Shown here: piece by piece, positions 17,073-25,503 of the stretch
Position numbering within the stretch: position 1 is the first letter of the stretch
How the letters are laid out: every line of letters begins with the position of its first letter
NCBI GenBank assembly: GCA_000719105.1
Contig: JODX01000001.1
Location: 372,001 to 436,000, forward strand
Reading direction: 5' to 3'
From: Streptomyces sclerotialus
GTDB lineage: Bacteria > Actinomycetota > Actinomycetes > Streptomycetales > Streptomycetaceae
DNA: 64,000 bases
The notes under the pieces: model-generated
Databases searched by the model: none
What the model was told of the DNA's origin: nothing
What the model saw: only the letters and a program-made list of their open reading frames with translations
Made by a program: the position numbers and the translations under genes

Positions 17073-17767
17073 ACCGCCACCCCCTGCGGGACCACGGCAC
17101 CGTCCCGCACCTGCACCTCGCGGTCCGCGTACGCGGCCACCTGCGCGTCGTGCGTGATCAGCAGCACCGCCGTACCGGTCTCGCGGGCGGTGTGGACGAG
17201 CGCCGACATCACCTGCTCGCCCGCCAGCGAGTCCAGCGCGCCCGTCGGCTCGTCGGCGAAGACGATCCGCGGTCCGGTCACCAGGGCCCGGGCCAGCGAC
17301 ACCCGCTGGGCCTGCCCGCCGCTCATCTCGCCCGGCCGCAGTTCCCCCTGCCCGCGCACGCCGAACCGCTCCAGCCACTCGCCCGCCTTCGCCTGCGCCT
17401 GCCCGCGCGCGGTGCCCGCCAGCAGCAGCGGCAGCGCCACGTTGTCCAGGGCCGTCAGCTCGGGGATCAGCTGCCCGAACTGGAAGACCACACCGAACTC
17501 CGTGCGGCGCAGCTCGCTCAGCCGCTTCTCGGGCAGCCGGTCCAGCCGCTCGCCGCCGTACGCCACGGAGCCGCCGTCCGGCCGGACGATGCCCGCCAGG
17601 CAGTGCAGCAGCGTCGACTTGCCGGAGCCGCTCGGGCCGGTGACGGCGAGGATCTCGCCCTCCCGCAGCTCCAGCGAGGCGCCGCGCAGCGCCGGGGTGC
17701 GGCCGTGGGACTTCGTCAGGTCCCGGGCCGCGAGCAGGGGCACCGAGGTGTCCGTCGGGTGGTTCAC
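17069..17767 (-). CDS. ABC transporter ATP-binding protein (MacB/LolD type)
   Basis: 232 residues. Walker A GPSGSGKS, Q-loop VVFQFGQL, signature MSGGQAQR, Walker B RIVFADEPTGALD, and the LITHD switch are all intact. GTG 17767 overlaps the PadR stop (GTGA). It energises the FtsX-like permease downstream. The three genes are translationally chained. Confidence 0.94.
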   Translation of the reverse strand: MNHPTDTSVPLLAARDLTKSHGRTPALRGASLELREGEILAVTGPSGSGKSTLLHCLAGIVRPDGGSVAYGGERLDRLPEKRLSELRRTEFGVVFQFGQLIPELTALDNVALPLLLAGTARGQAQAKAGEWLERFGVRGQGELRPGEMSGGQAQRVSLARALVTGPRIVFADEPTGALDSLAGEQVMSALVHTARETGTAVLLITHDAQVAAYADREVQVRDGAVVPQGVAV

Positions 17768-18297
17768 GAGGCGTAGACCTCCGTGGTCAGAGTGGTCAGC
17801 CGGGCTGCGGTGGTGGTCATCCAGCGCAGATCGGCGTCGAGGTGGTTGAGGGCGTAGTCCGCCGAGAGCACGGTCGCGAGATCGGCGCCCTGGGCGGTCT
17901 TCACGGCCGTGAGCTGCCGCATCCGCTCCATGTGCGCGGTGCGCTGCGCCTGGAGGTAGGCGGCCGGGTCGCCGCCGGCGAGGATCGAGACGACGACCTT
18001 GGCGAAGATCTCGTTGGTCACGAACGGCGCGGGCGGGGCGATCTCCGCCGCCCACTTCTCCAGTTCGCGTCCCCCTTCGTCCGTCGAGCGGTACATCGTC
18101 CGCTCCGGGCCGCCGTCGGAGTCGGTGCCCTCGATCTCGGCGAGTCCGTCGCGGACCAGTCGCTGCAGGGTCGTGTAGACCTGCCCGTAGGCCAGCGGAC
18201 GGGCCTGCGGGAAGCGTTCGTCGTGGCGTCGCTTGAGGTCGTAGCCATGGCTCGGCCCTCCGGCGAGCAGCCCCAGCAGAATGTGGCGGGTGCTCAT
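17764..18297 (-). CDS. PadR-family transcriptional regulator
   Basis: 177 residues. Winged helix with the PadR opening HILLGLLAGGPSHGYDLKRRH and YGQVYTTLQRLVRDGL, then a helical dimer domain. It is first in the operon with the ABC transporter and likely represses it until a ligand binds. The predicted -10 element lies only 7 nt before ATG 18297, so the message may be leaderless; an in-frame ATG at 18306 would overlap the -10. Confidence 0.93.
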   Translation of the reverse strand: MSTRHILLGLLAGGPSHGYDLKRRHDERFPQARPLAYGQVYTTLQRLVRDGLAEIEGTDSDGGPERTMYRSTDEGGRELEKWAAEIAPPAPFVTNEIFAKVVVSILAGGDPAAYLQAQRTAHMERMRQLTAVKTAQGADLATVLSADYALNHLDADLRWMTTTAARLTTLTTEVYAS

Positions 18298-18304
18298 GGC
18301 GATC

Positions 18305-18334
18305 ATTATGCACTCGATATATGTACTGAGTGAA
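18305..18334 (-). promoter_or_regulatory. PadR operon promoter with overlapping inverted repeat
   Basis: Minus-strand -35 TTCACT, 18-bp spacer, -10 CATAAT. CACTC (18311-18315) and GAGTG (18328-18332) form an inverted repeat that covers the spacer, which is AT-rich (ATATATGTAC). This is a suitable place for PadR autorepression. Confidence 0.6.
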
Positions 18335-18400
18335 TAGCCAGCCGTGAAGAAGTTCCGCTTCGTGCGCCGCAGTTGACCGGCCCTGAGCCGTGATCGGAGG

Positions 18401-21400
18401 TCAGCGGCCGTCCGAGGCCCGCTCCTCCGCCACCGCGTACGCCTCCACCGACCACAGCGAGTACCCGTACTCCGTGGCCCTCTCGACCCCCTGCACCCGC
18501 ACGAACCGCACATCCCGCTCGTCCATGCGGACCGTCTCACGGCCGCCCCGCCCGTGCCGTACGGTCGCCGCCGTACGCCAGGTCCGTCCGTCGGCCGAGA
18601 CCTGGACGCGGTACCGCGCCGCGTACGCGTCCTGCCAGTGCAGCACCACCTGGCCGAGGCGTACGGGCCGGGACAGTTCCGTCTGCCACCAGGCGCCGTC
18701 CTCGACGGGGGACGACCAACGGGTGTCCGGGTCGCCGTCGTTGGCCGCCGACGCGGGGAAGTCGGCCGTCTCGTCCGCCGAGGACGTCGCCGCCGCCCCG
18801 CGCGCGAGATCACGGCCCGCCGTGCGCGGGAAGGCCCGCACCGTCAGCGTGCGCGCCTCGCCGTCGCCGTAGGCCACGGAGATCTCGTACGTCCCCGACG
18901 GTGTCCCGTCCGGCACCGTCACCTCGACCGGCAGGGCGGCCGTCGTCCCGCGCGGCAGCACCGCACGGGCGGGCACCTTCACCTCGATGCCCTTGGGCGC
19001 CCGCACGGTGAGCCGTCCCCGTACGTCGGCGGACCGCTGGGAGGTCACCTCGGCCGTGACGGTCCGGGTGCCGCCGATCTCGACGTCCGTCTCCGGGCGC
19101 GTCAGCCTCAGGGACGCGGCCGGGGAGTCCGCGTACCAGGGCACGAGGTGGTGCACGGTGCCGCCGGTCACGCGCAGGGCGTCCGCCCGCAGGGCGTCCC
19201 GGAGCCGGATCTCCGTCGCACCGCCGCGCGCGAGCGTGCCGAGACGCCGCCAGCCCTCGCCCGGCACGTGCGCCTCGACCGTCCCGGCCGTGCCGGGGTC
19301 GGCGAGCGCCGTCACCGCGGTGAGGGTGCGCACCCGGCCGAAGCGGCCGTCCCGCGCCGTCTCCTCGTCCCGGCCGATCCCGGCCCATGCCCCGTACGCC
19401 TTCCGGGCCCGCTCGAGGAACGTGTCCAGCACGCCCTCGCCGATCGTCACCCGGCTCCCGCTCCTGCCCCCGCGCCCGCTCCCGCCGAGCTCGGTGTGCA
19501 GGCGGTCCAGCGTCCGGTACGCCGTCCAGGCCGCCGTGGTGTCGTTGCGCGCCTGCGCGTCCAGCATCGCCAGGGCCGCCGTGCCCGCCTCGCCGTAGCG
19601 CGCCAACTGGGTGGACCAGGCCTCGATCTCGGCGGCGAGCGTGGAGTCCGCCAGCCGGTCCGGGGTCTCGCGCAGCACCGTGAACGCGGCCCGCAGCCGC
19701 TCCTGCGCCCCCGCCGCCCGCTTCCGCGCGGCGCCGTCCGTCGCCGCCGTGCGCGTCTGCCAGAACTCCTTCATCAGCGGGCGCAGATACGCCGACTCGT
19801 CACCGCCGAGGACCGACGAGGCGGCGTTGCCCGCGAGCGCCGTGAGGGCCTCGGCGCGGCCCGGGTCGCCTCCCGCCAGGTCGTCGATCGCGGCCCGCCA
19901 CGACTCCTCGGGGCGGTAGGCGCGCGGGTTCCAGGCGTAGTCCGCGACGGTGAACAGCGGGATGCGGGACGCCTCCGCCTGCTGCATCGCCGTGGCGAAG
20001 AGGGCCGCCGAACCGCTCGCGACCGCCGGCTGGCGGCCGGTGTAGGGGCCCAGGAAGAGCCGGTCCTGGGCGTAGTCGTTGACCGGGTAGTTGTCCATGG
20101 TGACCAGCGGGTGCCCGGGGAACGCGACGCGGGTGCCCGCGAGTTCGGACCCGGTGATGGTCCGCGGGACGACGCCCACACCCGTCCACGCCACCTGGAT
20201 GCCGTCGTCCAGGGCGACGGCCAGGGCGCGCCGGTACGCGGTCGGGCCGTCCTGGTAGTACTCGGTCGGCATCACGGTCAGCTCCGGTGCGCCGGGATGC
20301 CGCCGGGCGAGGTGCCGGGCGATCGCGTCGGCGACCCGGGCCTGGGCGCGCGCCGCCGCCTGTGGCCCCGAGCCGAACGTCTCGGCGTCCGCCTCGCAGT
20401 GCCACTCGCTGTAGCTCACGTCCTGGAACTGGAGGTGAAAGGCTTGGAAGCCCAGGTCCCCCATGGCGTCCAGCTTCCGGCCGAGCGCCTCCACGTCCTC
20501 GTCCGACGAGAAGCACATCGCCTGCCCCGGTGCCACCGCCCACGCCAGGGTGACGTGGTTGCGGCGCGCCCGGTCGGCCAGTTCCCGGAACTCCGCCCGC
20601 TGCTCTGCCGGGTAGGGCTCCCGCCAGCGCGCCTGGCGGTGGAGGTCGTCCCCGGGGGCGTAGACATAACGGTTCTGCTTGGTGCGGCCCATGAAGTCCA
20701 GGTGGGCCAGGCGCTGTTCGCGGGTCCACGGTGTGCCGTAGAAGCCCTCGGAGGTGCCGCGCACCGCCGTGCCGGGCCAGTCGCGGACGATCACGCCGGC
20801 GAGCCGCCGGGGGCTGTTCTTTCCGTCCGGCTTTCCGTCCGGCTTTCCGTCCGGCCCGGATGGGCCTTCGGTGATCAGCTGACGCAGTGTCTGCACGGCG
20901 TGGAACAGGCCGTCGTCGCCCACGCCCGCCAGGGCCACGGTGTCCCGGCCGTCCACCCGGCCCACGGCCAGGCGGTAGCCGCCGGTGGGGAGATCGGCAC
21001 GGGGGGCGGCGCCCAGGGCGGTGAGGGCGGTGGCCGCCCCTGTGATGTCGCCGCGTGCCGTCTCCTCGCCCGCGCGCACCACCAGCGCGCCGGCCGGCAG
21101 CGTGCTCCCTGGACGAGCCGTCGCGACCGTCCGCGCGCCGGCTCCCAGGAACAGCTCCCGTAGCGCGTCAAGAGCGTACGGATCGGTCGCCGCGTCCGTG
21201 ACCAGCACGACCTCGTCCGTGACCGCGACACCGTCCCCGCTCTCGCGCAAGGACTGCGGACGCGGCCAGACCGGGGGGAGGGTGCCGTGCCGGGCGGGCC
21301 GGTCAGGGGCCGGCGAGGACAAGTAGGGAGACGTCGCGGCCTCGTTCCGGGAGGCCGTGGGCTGCCGCGGGAGAGGTGTGGCCGTTGCCGTACCCGAAGC

Positions 21401-21535
21401 CGTGGCCGGTATGGACCGTTCCGGCGCGTCCGGTGCGGCCTTCGGCGTGAACGGTACGGTCGGCGCCGTCCCCAGCGCACCCGCGACCACAGCGATCGCG
21501 ACGGCCGCCGCTCCCTTTCCGTACCGGAGCCGCAC
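18401..21535 (-). CDS. secreted GH84-like beta-N-acetylglucosaminidase
   Basis: 1044 residues from GTG 21535, with GGAGGAGGGGG upstream. A signal-type N-terminus (AAVAIAVVAGALGTAPTV) is followed by a GH84 N-domain (about 80-200), the NAGidase barrel (VRGTSEGFYGTPWTREQRL, KQNRYVYAPGDD), a helical region, beta-sandwich domains and a C-terminal F5/8-type carbohydrate-binding module (SSADETADFPASAANDG, WWQTELSRPVRLGQVVL). It probably trims GlcNAc-containing glycans outside the cell. The place of the catalytic Asp-Asp pair reads FQDVSYSEWHC, so the second Asp is Val; activity is uncertain. Stand-alone gene. Confidence 0.85.
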   Translation of the reverse strand: MRLRYGKGAAAVAIAVVAGALGTAPTVPFTPKAAPDAPERSIPATASGTATATPLPRQPTASRNEAATSPYLSSPAPDRPARHGTLPPVWPRPQSLRESGDGVAVTDEVVLVTDAATDPYALDALRELFLGAGARTVATARPGSTLPAGALVVRAGEETARGDITGAATALTALGAAPRADLPTGGYRLAVGRVDGRDTVALAGVGDDGLFHAVQTLRQLITEGPSGPDGKPDGKPDGKNSPRRLAGVIVRDWPGTAVRGTSEGFYGTPWTREQRLAHLDFMGRTKQNRYVYAPGDDLHRQARWREPYPAEQRAEFRELADRARRNHVTLAWAVAPGQAMCFSSDEDVEALGRKLDAMGDLGFQAFHLQFQDVSYSEWHCEADAETFGSGPQAAARAQARVADAIARHLARRHPGAPELTVMPTEYYQDGPTAYRRALAVALDDGIQVAWTGVGVVPRTITGSELAGTRVAFPGHPLVTMDNYPVNDYAQDRLFLGPYTGRQPAVASGSAALFATAMQQAEASRIPLFTVADYAWNPRAYRPEESWRAAIDDLAGGDPGRAEALTALAGNAASSVLGGDESAYLRPLMKEFWQTRTAATDGAARKRAAGAQERLRAAFTVLRETPDRLADSTLAAEIEAWSTQLARYGEAGTAALAMLDAQARNDTTAAWTAYRTLDRLHTELGGSGRGGRSGSRVTIGEGVLDTFLERARKAYGAWAGIGRDEETARDGRFGRVRTLTAVTALADPGTAGTVEAHVPGEGWRRLGTLARGGATEIRLRDALRADALRVTGGTVHHLVPWYADSPAASLRLTRPETDVEIGGTRTVTAEVTSQRSADVRGRLTVRAPKGIEVKVPARAVLPRGTTAALPVEVTVPDGTPSGTYEISVAYGDGEARTLTVRAFPRTAGRDLARGAAATSSADETADFPASAANDGDPDTRWSSPVEDGAWWQTELSRPVRLGQVVLHWQDAYAARYRVQVSADGRTWRTAATVRHGRGGRETVRMDERDVRFVRVQGVERATEYGYSLWSVEAYAVAEERASDGR

Positions 21536-21577
21536 GGCCCCCTCCTCCTCGTTCCCGCTCGTCCGGGCGGCATCGAG

Positions 21578-21597
21578 CCCACCATTCGTGTGGTGGG
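21578..21597. promoter_or_regulatory. inverted repeat upstream of the glycosidase gene
   Basis: CCCACCA-6-TGGTGGG, 43 bp upstream of the glycosidase start. A possible operator for a sugar-responsive regulator. It is not a DasR-type site, since the half-sites are in the opposite order. Confidence 0.45.
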
Positions 21598-21775
21598 AGT
21601 GTCAACGCATGTGGCCGTTGTGCCAGAATTGCCCACCTTGCTCCACCCGGTGGCAGTGAAATGGCGCCGGATCTGTGACCAACGCCACGTTGTCCGCCCG
21701 TGTACGTCTGCGGCGGCGCCCACGGGGTAGGGCTGCGATGACCCGCCCCAGTCGTACGACGACAAGGAGGCCCCC

Positions 21776-22021
21776 GTGGCCGCAGGCCCTCTGGTTCAGG
21801 CTCGTTCCAAACCCGTGGCGGAGCCGTCCGCCGATCCCGAGCACCACATGTGCGTCTTCAGCGCGGAGGGTGCCTTCGTCGAGGCGCCGCTGACGAGCGA
21901 ACCCCCGCTGCCCGACGCCGAACCCCTCACCAGTGAGCCGCCTCTCGCCGACACCACGCCCCTGACCAGCGAACCGACACCTACGGGTGGCGCCTGGGGC
22001 CTCGATCCCTCGGGGGTGTAG
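21776..22021 (+). CDS. small Pro-rich protein with triple LTSEP repeat
   Basis: 81 residues from GTG 21776 behind a perfect AAGGAGG (5-nt spacing). The C-terminal half repeats a 12-residue unit three times (APLTSEPPLPDA, EPLTSEPPLADT, TPLTSEPTPTGG). There is no signal peptide, one Cys (HHMCVF) and no known domain. The TAG stop directly abuts the malQ ATG, so the two are co-translated. Function unknown: a MalQ partner, a linker peptide or a precursor with repeated cores are all possible; none is supported directly. Confidence 0.7.
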   Translation: MAAGPLVQARSKPVAEPSADPEHHMCVFSAEGAFVEAPLTSEPPLPDAEPLTSEPPLADTTPLTSEPTPTGGAWGLDPSGV

Positions 22022-24205
22022 ATGCCTCGACCGGCCGATCCGGCGGAGGAACCGAATGCCGCCGCGGACACGAGCCACACGCACACTAACCACACGGACC
22101 CGAGTCGTACGGACCCGAGTCCTACGGAAGGCACGGGCGGCGGCCCGGAGGCGGACGAGACCCCGCTCTCCCGGCTGGCCCGCCTGCACGGCGTCGCCAC
22201 CTCCTACAGCCCGTCCCCGGGCCGTACGGTCGCCGCCTCCGACACCGCCGTCGTCGCGGCCCTCGCCGCACTGGACGTCGACGCGCACACCCCGCACGCC
22301 GTACGGCTCTCCCTCACCGCCCGCGAACGCGAGCTGCGCGACCGGCTGCTGCCCCCGACCGTCGTGAGCTGGGGCGGCCGGGCGCCCACCGTCCTGGACG
22401 GCCTGCCCGACGGCACCCGGCTGCGCATCGAGACCGAGCAGGGCGAACTCCGCTCCGCCGCCCAGAGCCTGCCCCCCGGCGTCCACTCCCTGAGCGCCAC
22501 CGCCCCCGACGGCCGCACCGCCGACGCCCACCTCGTCGTCGCCCCCGCCGAACTGCCCGCGCCGCCCGGACGCGTGTACGGCATCCTCGTCCAGCTCTAC
22601 TCCCTGCTCTCGCGCCGCAGTTGGGGCATGGGCGACCTGGGTGACCTGGCGGAGCTCGCCGCGTGGGCGGGGCGCGCGCTCGGTGCCGGATTCGTGCAGG
22701 TCAACCCGCTGCACGCGGCCGTGCCCGGCGCACCGACCGACCCGTCCCCGTACCGGCCCTCCTCGCGCCGCTACCCGGACCCGGTGCATCTGCGGGTCGA
22801 GGACGTCCCCGAGTTCGCGTACGCCGACGACCGCGGCCGGCTGCGGTCGCTGCTGGACCGGGCCGCGCGGCTGCGGGAATCCGTGCTGCGCAAGGGCGAG
22901 TTGATCGACCGGGACGCCGTGTGGGAGGTGAAGCGCGAGGCGCTGGAGCTCGTGTGCGCCGTACCGCTCGGGCCCGGACGGCGGGCCGCGTACTGCGACT
23001 TCCTCGCCGAGGAGGGCGAGGCGCTGGAGGACCACGCCACCTGGTACGCCCTCGCCGAGATACACGGCTCCGACTGGCGGCGCTGGCCCGCCGGGCTGCG
23101 CGATCCGCGCTCGTCCGAGACCGCCCGCGCGCGGGCCGGGCTGATGGACCGCGTCGACCTGTACTCCCGGCTGGCCTGGCTGACCGACGAACAGCTCGCC
23201 GCCGCGCAGCGCTCCGCGCGCGACGCCGGGATGCCGGTCGGGCTCGTGCACGACCTGGCCGTCGGCGTCCACCCGGACGGGGCCGACGCCTGGGCGCAGC
23301 AGGAGTACTTCGCCGCGGGCATGTCGGTCGGCGCGCCCCCGGACGCCTTCAACTCCCGCGGCCAGGACTGGGGACTGCCCCCGTGGCGCCCCGACCGGCT
23401 GGCCGCCTCGGGCTACCTCCCCTACCGCCGGCTGCTGCGGGCGCTGCTGCGGCACGCGGGCGCCCTGCGCATCGACCATGTGATGGGCCTGTTCCGGCTG
23501 TGGTGGGTGCCGCAGGGCCAGGCGCCGACGGAGGGCACGTACGTCCGGTACGACGCCGAGGCCATGCTGGCGGTCCTGGTGCTGGAGGCCTCGCGGGCCG
23601 GGACGCTGGTGATCGGCGAGGACCTCGGCACCGTCGAGCCGGGTGTGCGCGAGGCGCTCGGTACCCGTGGGGTGCTGGGCACGTCGGTGCTGTGGTTCGA
23701 GCGGGACTGGGAGGGCGACGGCCTGCCGCTGCCGCCCGAGCGCTGGCGGGCCGACTGCCTGGCCACGGCCACCACCCACGACCTGCCGTCCACCGCCTCC
23801 CGGCTGACCGGCGACCACGTCGAACTCCGTGACCGCCTCGGCCTGCTCACCCGGCCGTTGGAGGAGGAGCGCGCCGCTGCCGCCGCCGACACGGGGGAGT
23901 GGCTGACCCTGCTCGCCCGGCTGGGGCTGCTGCGGGGGGCGGGCGGGGGCGTCTGCGCCGCGTCGGAGGAGGCCGAGGTCCAGGCGTTCCACCGCTTCCT
24001 GCTGCGCACCCCGGCCCGGCTGGTCGGCCTCTGGCTGCCGGACGCGGTCGGCGACCGGCGCCCGCAGAACCTGCCGGGCACCTGGGACCAGTACCCGAAC
24101 TGGCGCCTGCCCATCGCCGACGCCACCGGCCGCCCGGTCGCCCTGGAGGACCTGGCGGCCTCACCCCGGCTGCACGCGCTGGTGGACGTGCTGCGGGGGC
24201 GGTGA
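22022..24205 (+). CDS. malQ: 4-alpha-glucanotransferase
   Basis: 727 residues, GH77 family. About 150 residues of N-terminal extension (His/Thr-rich start, then a beta domain) precede the barrel. Signature segments: FVQVNPLHAAVPGAPTDPSPY, GLVHDLAVGVHPDGAD, RIDHVMGLFRLWWVPQG (nucleophile Asp), VIGEDLGTVE (acid/base Glu) and THDLPSTASR (third Asp). It transfers alpha-1,4-glucan segments in maltodextrin and glycogen metabolism in the cytoplasm. ATG 22022 starts immediately after the small LTSEP gene. Confidence 0.95.
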   Translation: MPRPADPAEEPNAAADTSHTHTNHTDPSRTDPSPTEGTGGGPEADETPLSRLARLHGVATSYSPSPGRTVAASDTAVVAALAALDVDAHTPHAVRLSLTARERELRDRLLPPTVVSWGGRAPTVLDGLPDGTRLRIETEQGELRSAAQSLPPGVHSLSATAPDGRTADAHLVVAPAELPAPPGRVYGILVQLYSLLSRRSWGMGDLGDLAELAAWAGRALGAGFVQVNPLHAAVPGAPTDPSPYRPSSRRYPDPVHLRVEDVPEFAYADDRGRLRSLLDRAARLRESVLRKGELIDRDAVWEVKREALELVCAVPLGPGRRAAYCDFLAEEGEALEDHATWYALAEIHGSDWRRWPAGLRDPRSSETARARAGLMDRVDLYSRLAWLTDEQLAAAQRSARDAGMPVGLVHDLAVGVHPDGADAWAQQEYFAAGMSVGAPPDAFNSRGQDWGLPPWRPDRLAASGYLPYRRLLRALLRHAGALRIDHVMGLFRLWWVPQGQAPTEGTYVRYDAEAMLAVLVLEASRAGTLVIGEDLGTVEPGVREALGTRGVLGTSVLWFERDWEGDGLPLPPERWRADCLATATTHDLPSTASRLTGDHVELRDRLGLLTRPLEEERAAAAADTGEWLTLLARLGLLRGAGGGVCAASEEAEVQAFHRFLLRTPARLVGLWLPDAVGDRRPQNLPGTWDQYPNWRLPIADATGRPVALEDLAASPRLHALVDVLRGR

Positions 24206-24206
24206 G

Positions 24207-24252
24207 GTCGTACGACGGCCCGGTGGTGACGTCGTACGACGGCCCGGTGGTG
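24207..24252. repeat. 22-bp direct repeat after malQ
   Basis: Two identical copies beginning GTCGTACGACGGCCCGG (24207-24228 and 24231-24252), starting 1 bp after the malQ stop. Each contains the palindrome GTCGTACGAC. They may act as a pair of hairpins at the transcript end. Confidence 0.8.
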
Positions 24253-24307
24253 CCTCATACGGCACCCCGGGCGCGCGGTTCGCGCGGGTGTTCGCTAGTT
24301 TTGCACT

Positions 24308-24571
24308 GTGGACAAGAAGAACGCCCTGCGCGCCGGCGCCCTGGCTGCCGGTACGACGCTGATGATGCTGCTCATGTCGTCCCCCGCGCTCGCGCTGACG
24401 CGCGACGACGGCGACGACCCGGGGTCCGGCCTGAGCGTGATCGAGACGCTGGGCCTGTTCGTCGTGGCGCCGCTGGTTCTCTTCGCGGTGATCGCGGGCC
24501 TGGTCATGGTCCTCGACCGGTCGACGGACCGCGAGCCGAAGGCCAAGGGCAAGGCGCCGGTGAAGGCCTGA
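24308..24571 (+). CDS. small secreted-type membrane protein
   Basis: 87 residues from GTG 24308. An N-terminal signal segment (GALAAGTTLMMLLMSSPALA, cleavage after ALA) is followed by a short Asp-rich loop and a C-terminal helix (ETLGLFVVAPLVLFAVIAGLVM) with a Lys-rich end. There is no ribosome site; TAGTTT 8 nt upstream could be a -10, so the message may be leaderless. Conserved-looking, function unknown. Confidence 0.75.
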   Translation: MDKKNALRAGALAAGTTLMMLLMSSPALALTRDDGDDPGSGLSVIETLGLFVVAPLVLFAVIAGLVMVLDRSTDREPKAKGKAPVKA

Positions 24572-24601
24572 CGGCCGGGCGCTGTCCGTAGTTTCGCGTT
24601 T

Positions 24602-24652
24602 CGCGTCGAGGGCGTCCACCGCACCGTGTGTGCGGTGGACGCCCTCGACGCG
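24602..24652. terminator. long perfect hairpin terminator
   Basis: 23-bp perfect stem with a CGTGT loop, between the convergent small membrane protein and TetR genes. Its right arm runs straight into the 14-bp repeat array. Confidence 0.85.
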
Positions 24653-24799
24653 TTCGTTCCGACGCGTTCGTTCCGACGGGTTCGTTCCGACGGGTTCGTT
24701 CCGACGGGTTCGTTCCGACGGGTTCGTTCCGACGGGTTCGTTCCGACGGGTTCGTTCCGACGGGTTCGTCCGACGTGTTCGCTCCCAGGTGTTCGCTCC
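24647..24799. repeat. 14-bp tandem repeat array
   Basis: About 11 units of GACGGGTTCGTTCC. Six central copies (24675-24758) are identical; the outer ones diverge (GACGCG, GACGTG, CAGGTG beginnings) and one has lost a T. It ends 1 bp before the TetR stop codon. There are no spacers, so it is not a CRISPR array. Confidence 0.92.
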
Positions 24800-24800
24800 C

Positions 24801-25376
24801 TCAGCCCGGCGCCGTGAGATAGCGCTGCACCGTCGGGCCCAGCCACGCCACGATCTCCTCGCGGCTCAGCGCGACGGTGGGCGGCAGACGCAGGACGTAA
24901 CGGGTGAGCGCCATCCCCAGTACCTGTGACGCCACGAGTGCGGCCCGGGTCGGCGCCTGCTCCGGATCGGGGCACACCTGGCGGGCCAGGGACACCAGCT
25001 GGTCGCGGAAGACGCCCTGCAGGCGCTCGGCGCCCGCCTGGTTGGTCGCCCCGACGCGCAGCATCGCGGTGAGGGCCTCGTTCTCCTCCCACATGTCGAG
25101 GAAGTGGCCCACGAGGACCTCGCCCACCTCCCGCGGATCCAGCCCTTCCGGCCCGGGCAGCTCCAGGTCGACGTCGAGAGCCGCGGCGAACAGCCCGTCC
25201 TTCGAGCCGTAGTACCGCATCACCATCGACGGGTCGATGCCGGCGTCCCGCGCGATCGCGCGGATGGTGGCCCGCTCGTAGCCGTCGGCGGCGAACCGTT
25301 CCCGCGCCGCGGTCAGGATCGCGCTGCGCGTGGCGTCGGAGCGGCGGGGCGGTGTCGTCGTACCTGCGTCGGTCAT
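24801..25376 (-). CDS. TetR-family transcriptional regulator
   Basis: 191 residues. HTH region SDATRSAILTAARERFAADGYERATIRAIARDAGIDPSMVMRYYGSKDGLF is the standard TetR DNA-binding part (residues about 12-60). The C-terminal domain is ligand-type. It is divergent from a FAD monooxygenase gene with matching palindromes between the two, so it probably represses itself and the monooxygenase. The 3' end touches the 14-bp repeat array. Confidence 0.93.
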   Translation of the reverse strand: MTDAGTTTPPRRSDATRSAILTAARERFAADGYERATIRAIARDAGIDPSMVMRYYGSKDGLFAAALDVDLELPGPEGLDPREVGEVLVGHFLDMWEENEALTAMLRVGATNQAGAERLQGVFRDQLVSLARQVCPDPEQAPTRAALVASQVLGMALTRYVLRLPPTVALSREEIVAWLGPTVQRYLTAPG

Positions 25377-25406
25377 GCCGACCAACGTAGGCCAACGCGC
25401 GTAGGC

Positions 25407-25473
25407 CAACAAGTGTTGACGGTGCGGTGAGGCCGCCGTATGTTGGCAAACGAGTGTTGGCCAACAAGTGTTG
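25407..25473. promoter_or_regulatory. TetR operators between the TetR and monooxygenase genes
   Basis: CAACA-AG-TGTTG occurs twice (25407-25418 and 25462-25473), each preceded by GGC, and TGTTGGCCAACA (25455-25466) is a perfect 12-bp palindrome overlapping the second. Half-sites GGCCAAC also occur near 25390. The spacing suits repression of both divergent genes. Confidence 0.7.
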
Positions 25474-25503
25474 ACCAATGGCTGTCCCGTTCAGGAGGTC
25501 GCC

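Noticed and set aside
21578..21597. DasR site for the glycosidase gene
   Set aside because: Half-sites are ACCA...TGGT, the reverse order of the DasR consensus.
21602..23992. Long minus-strand frame over malQ
   Set aside because: Shadow frame; Gly/Arg/Val-rich and incompatible with the well-supported malQ.
24647..24799. CRISPR array
   Set aside because: The repeats are contiguous 14-bp units with no spacers and no cas genes.
24626..24929. Reading frames encoding repeated FRRVRSDG peptides
   Set aside because: They only translate the 14-bp array in other frames; no ribosome site.
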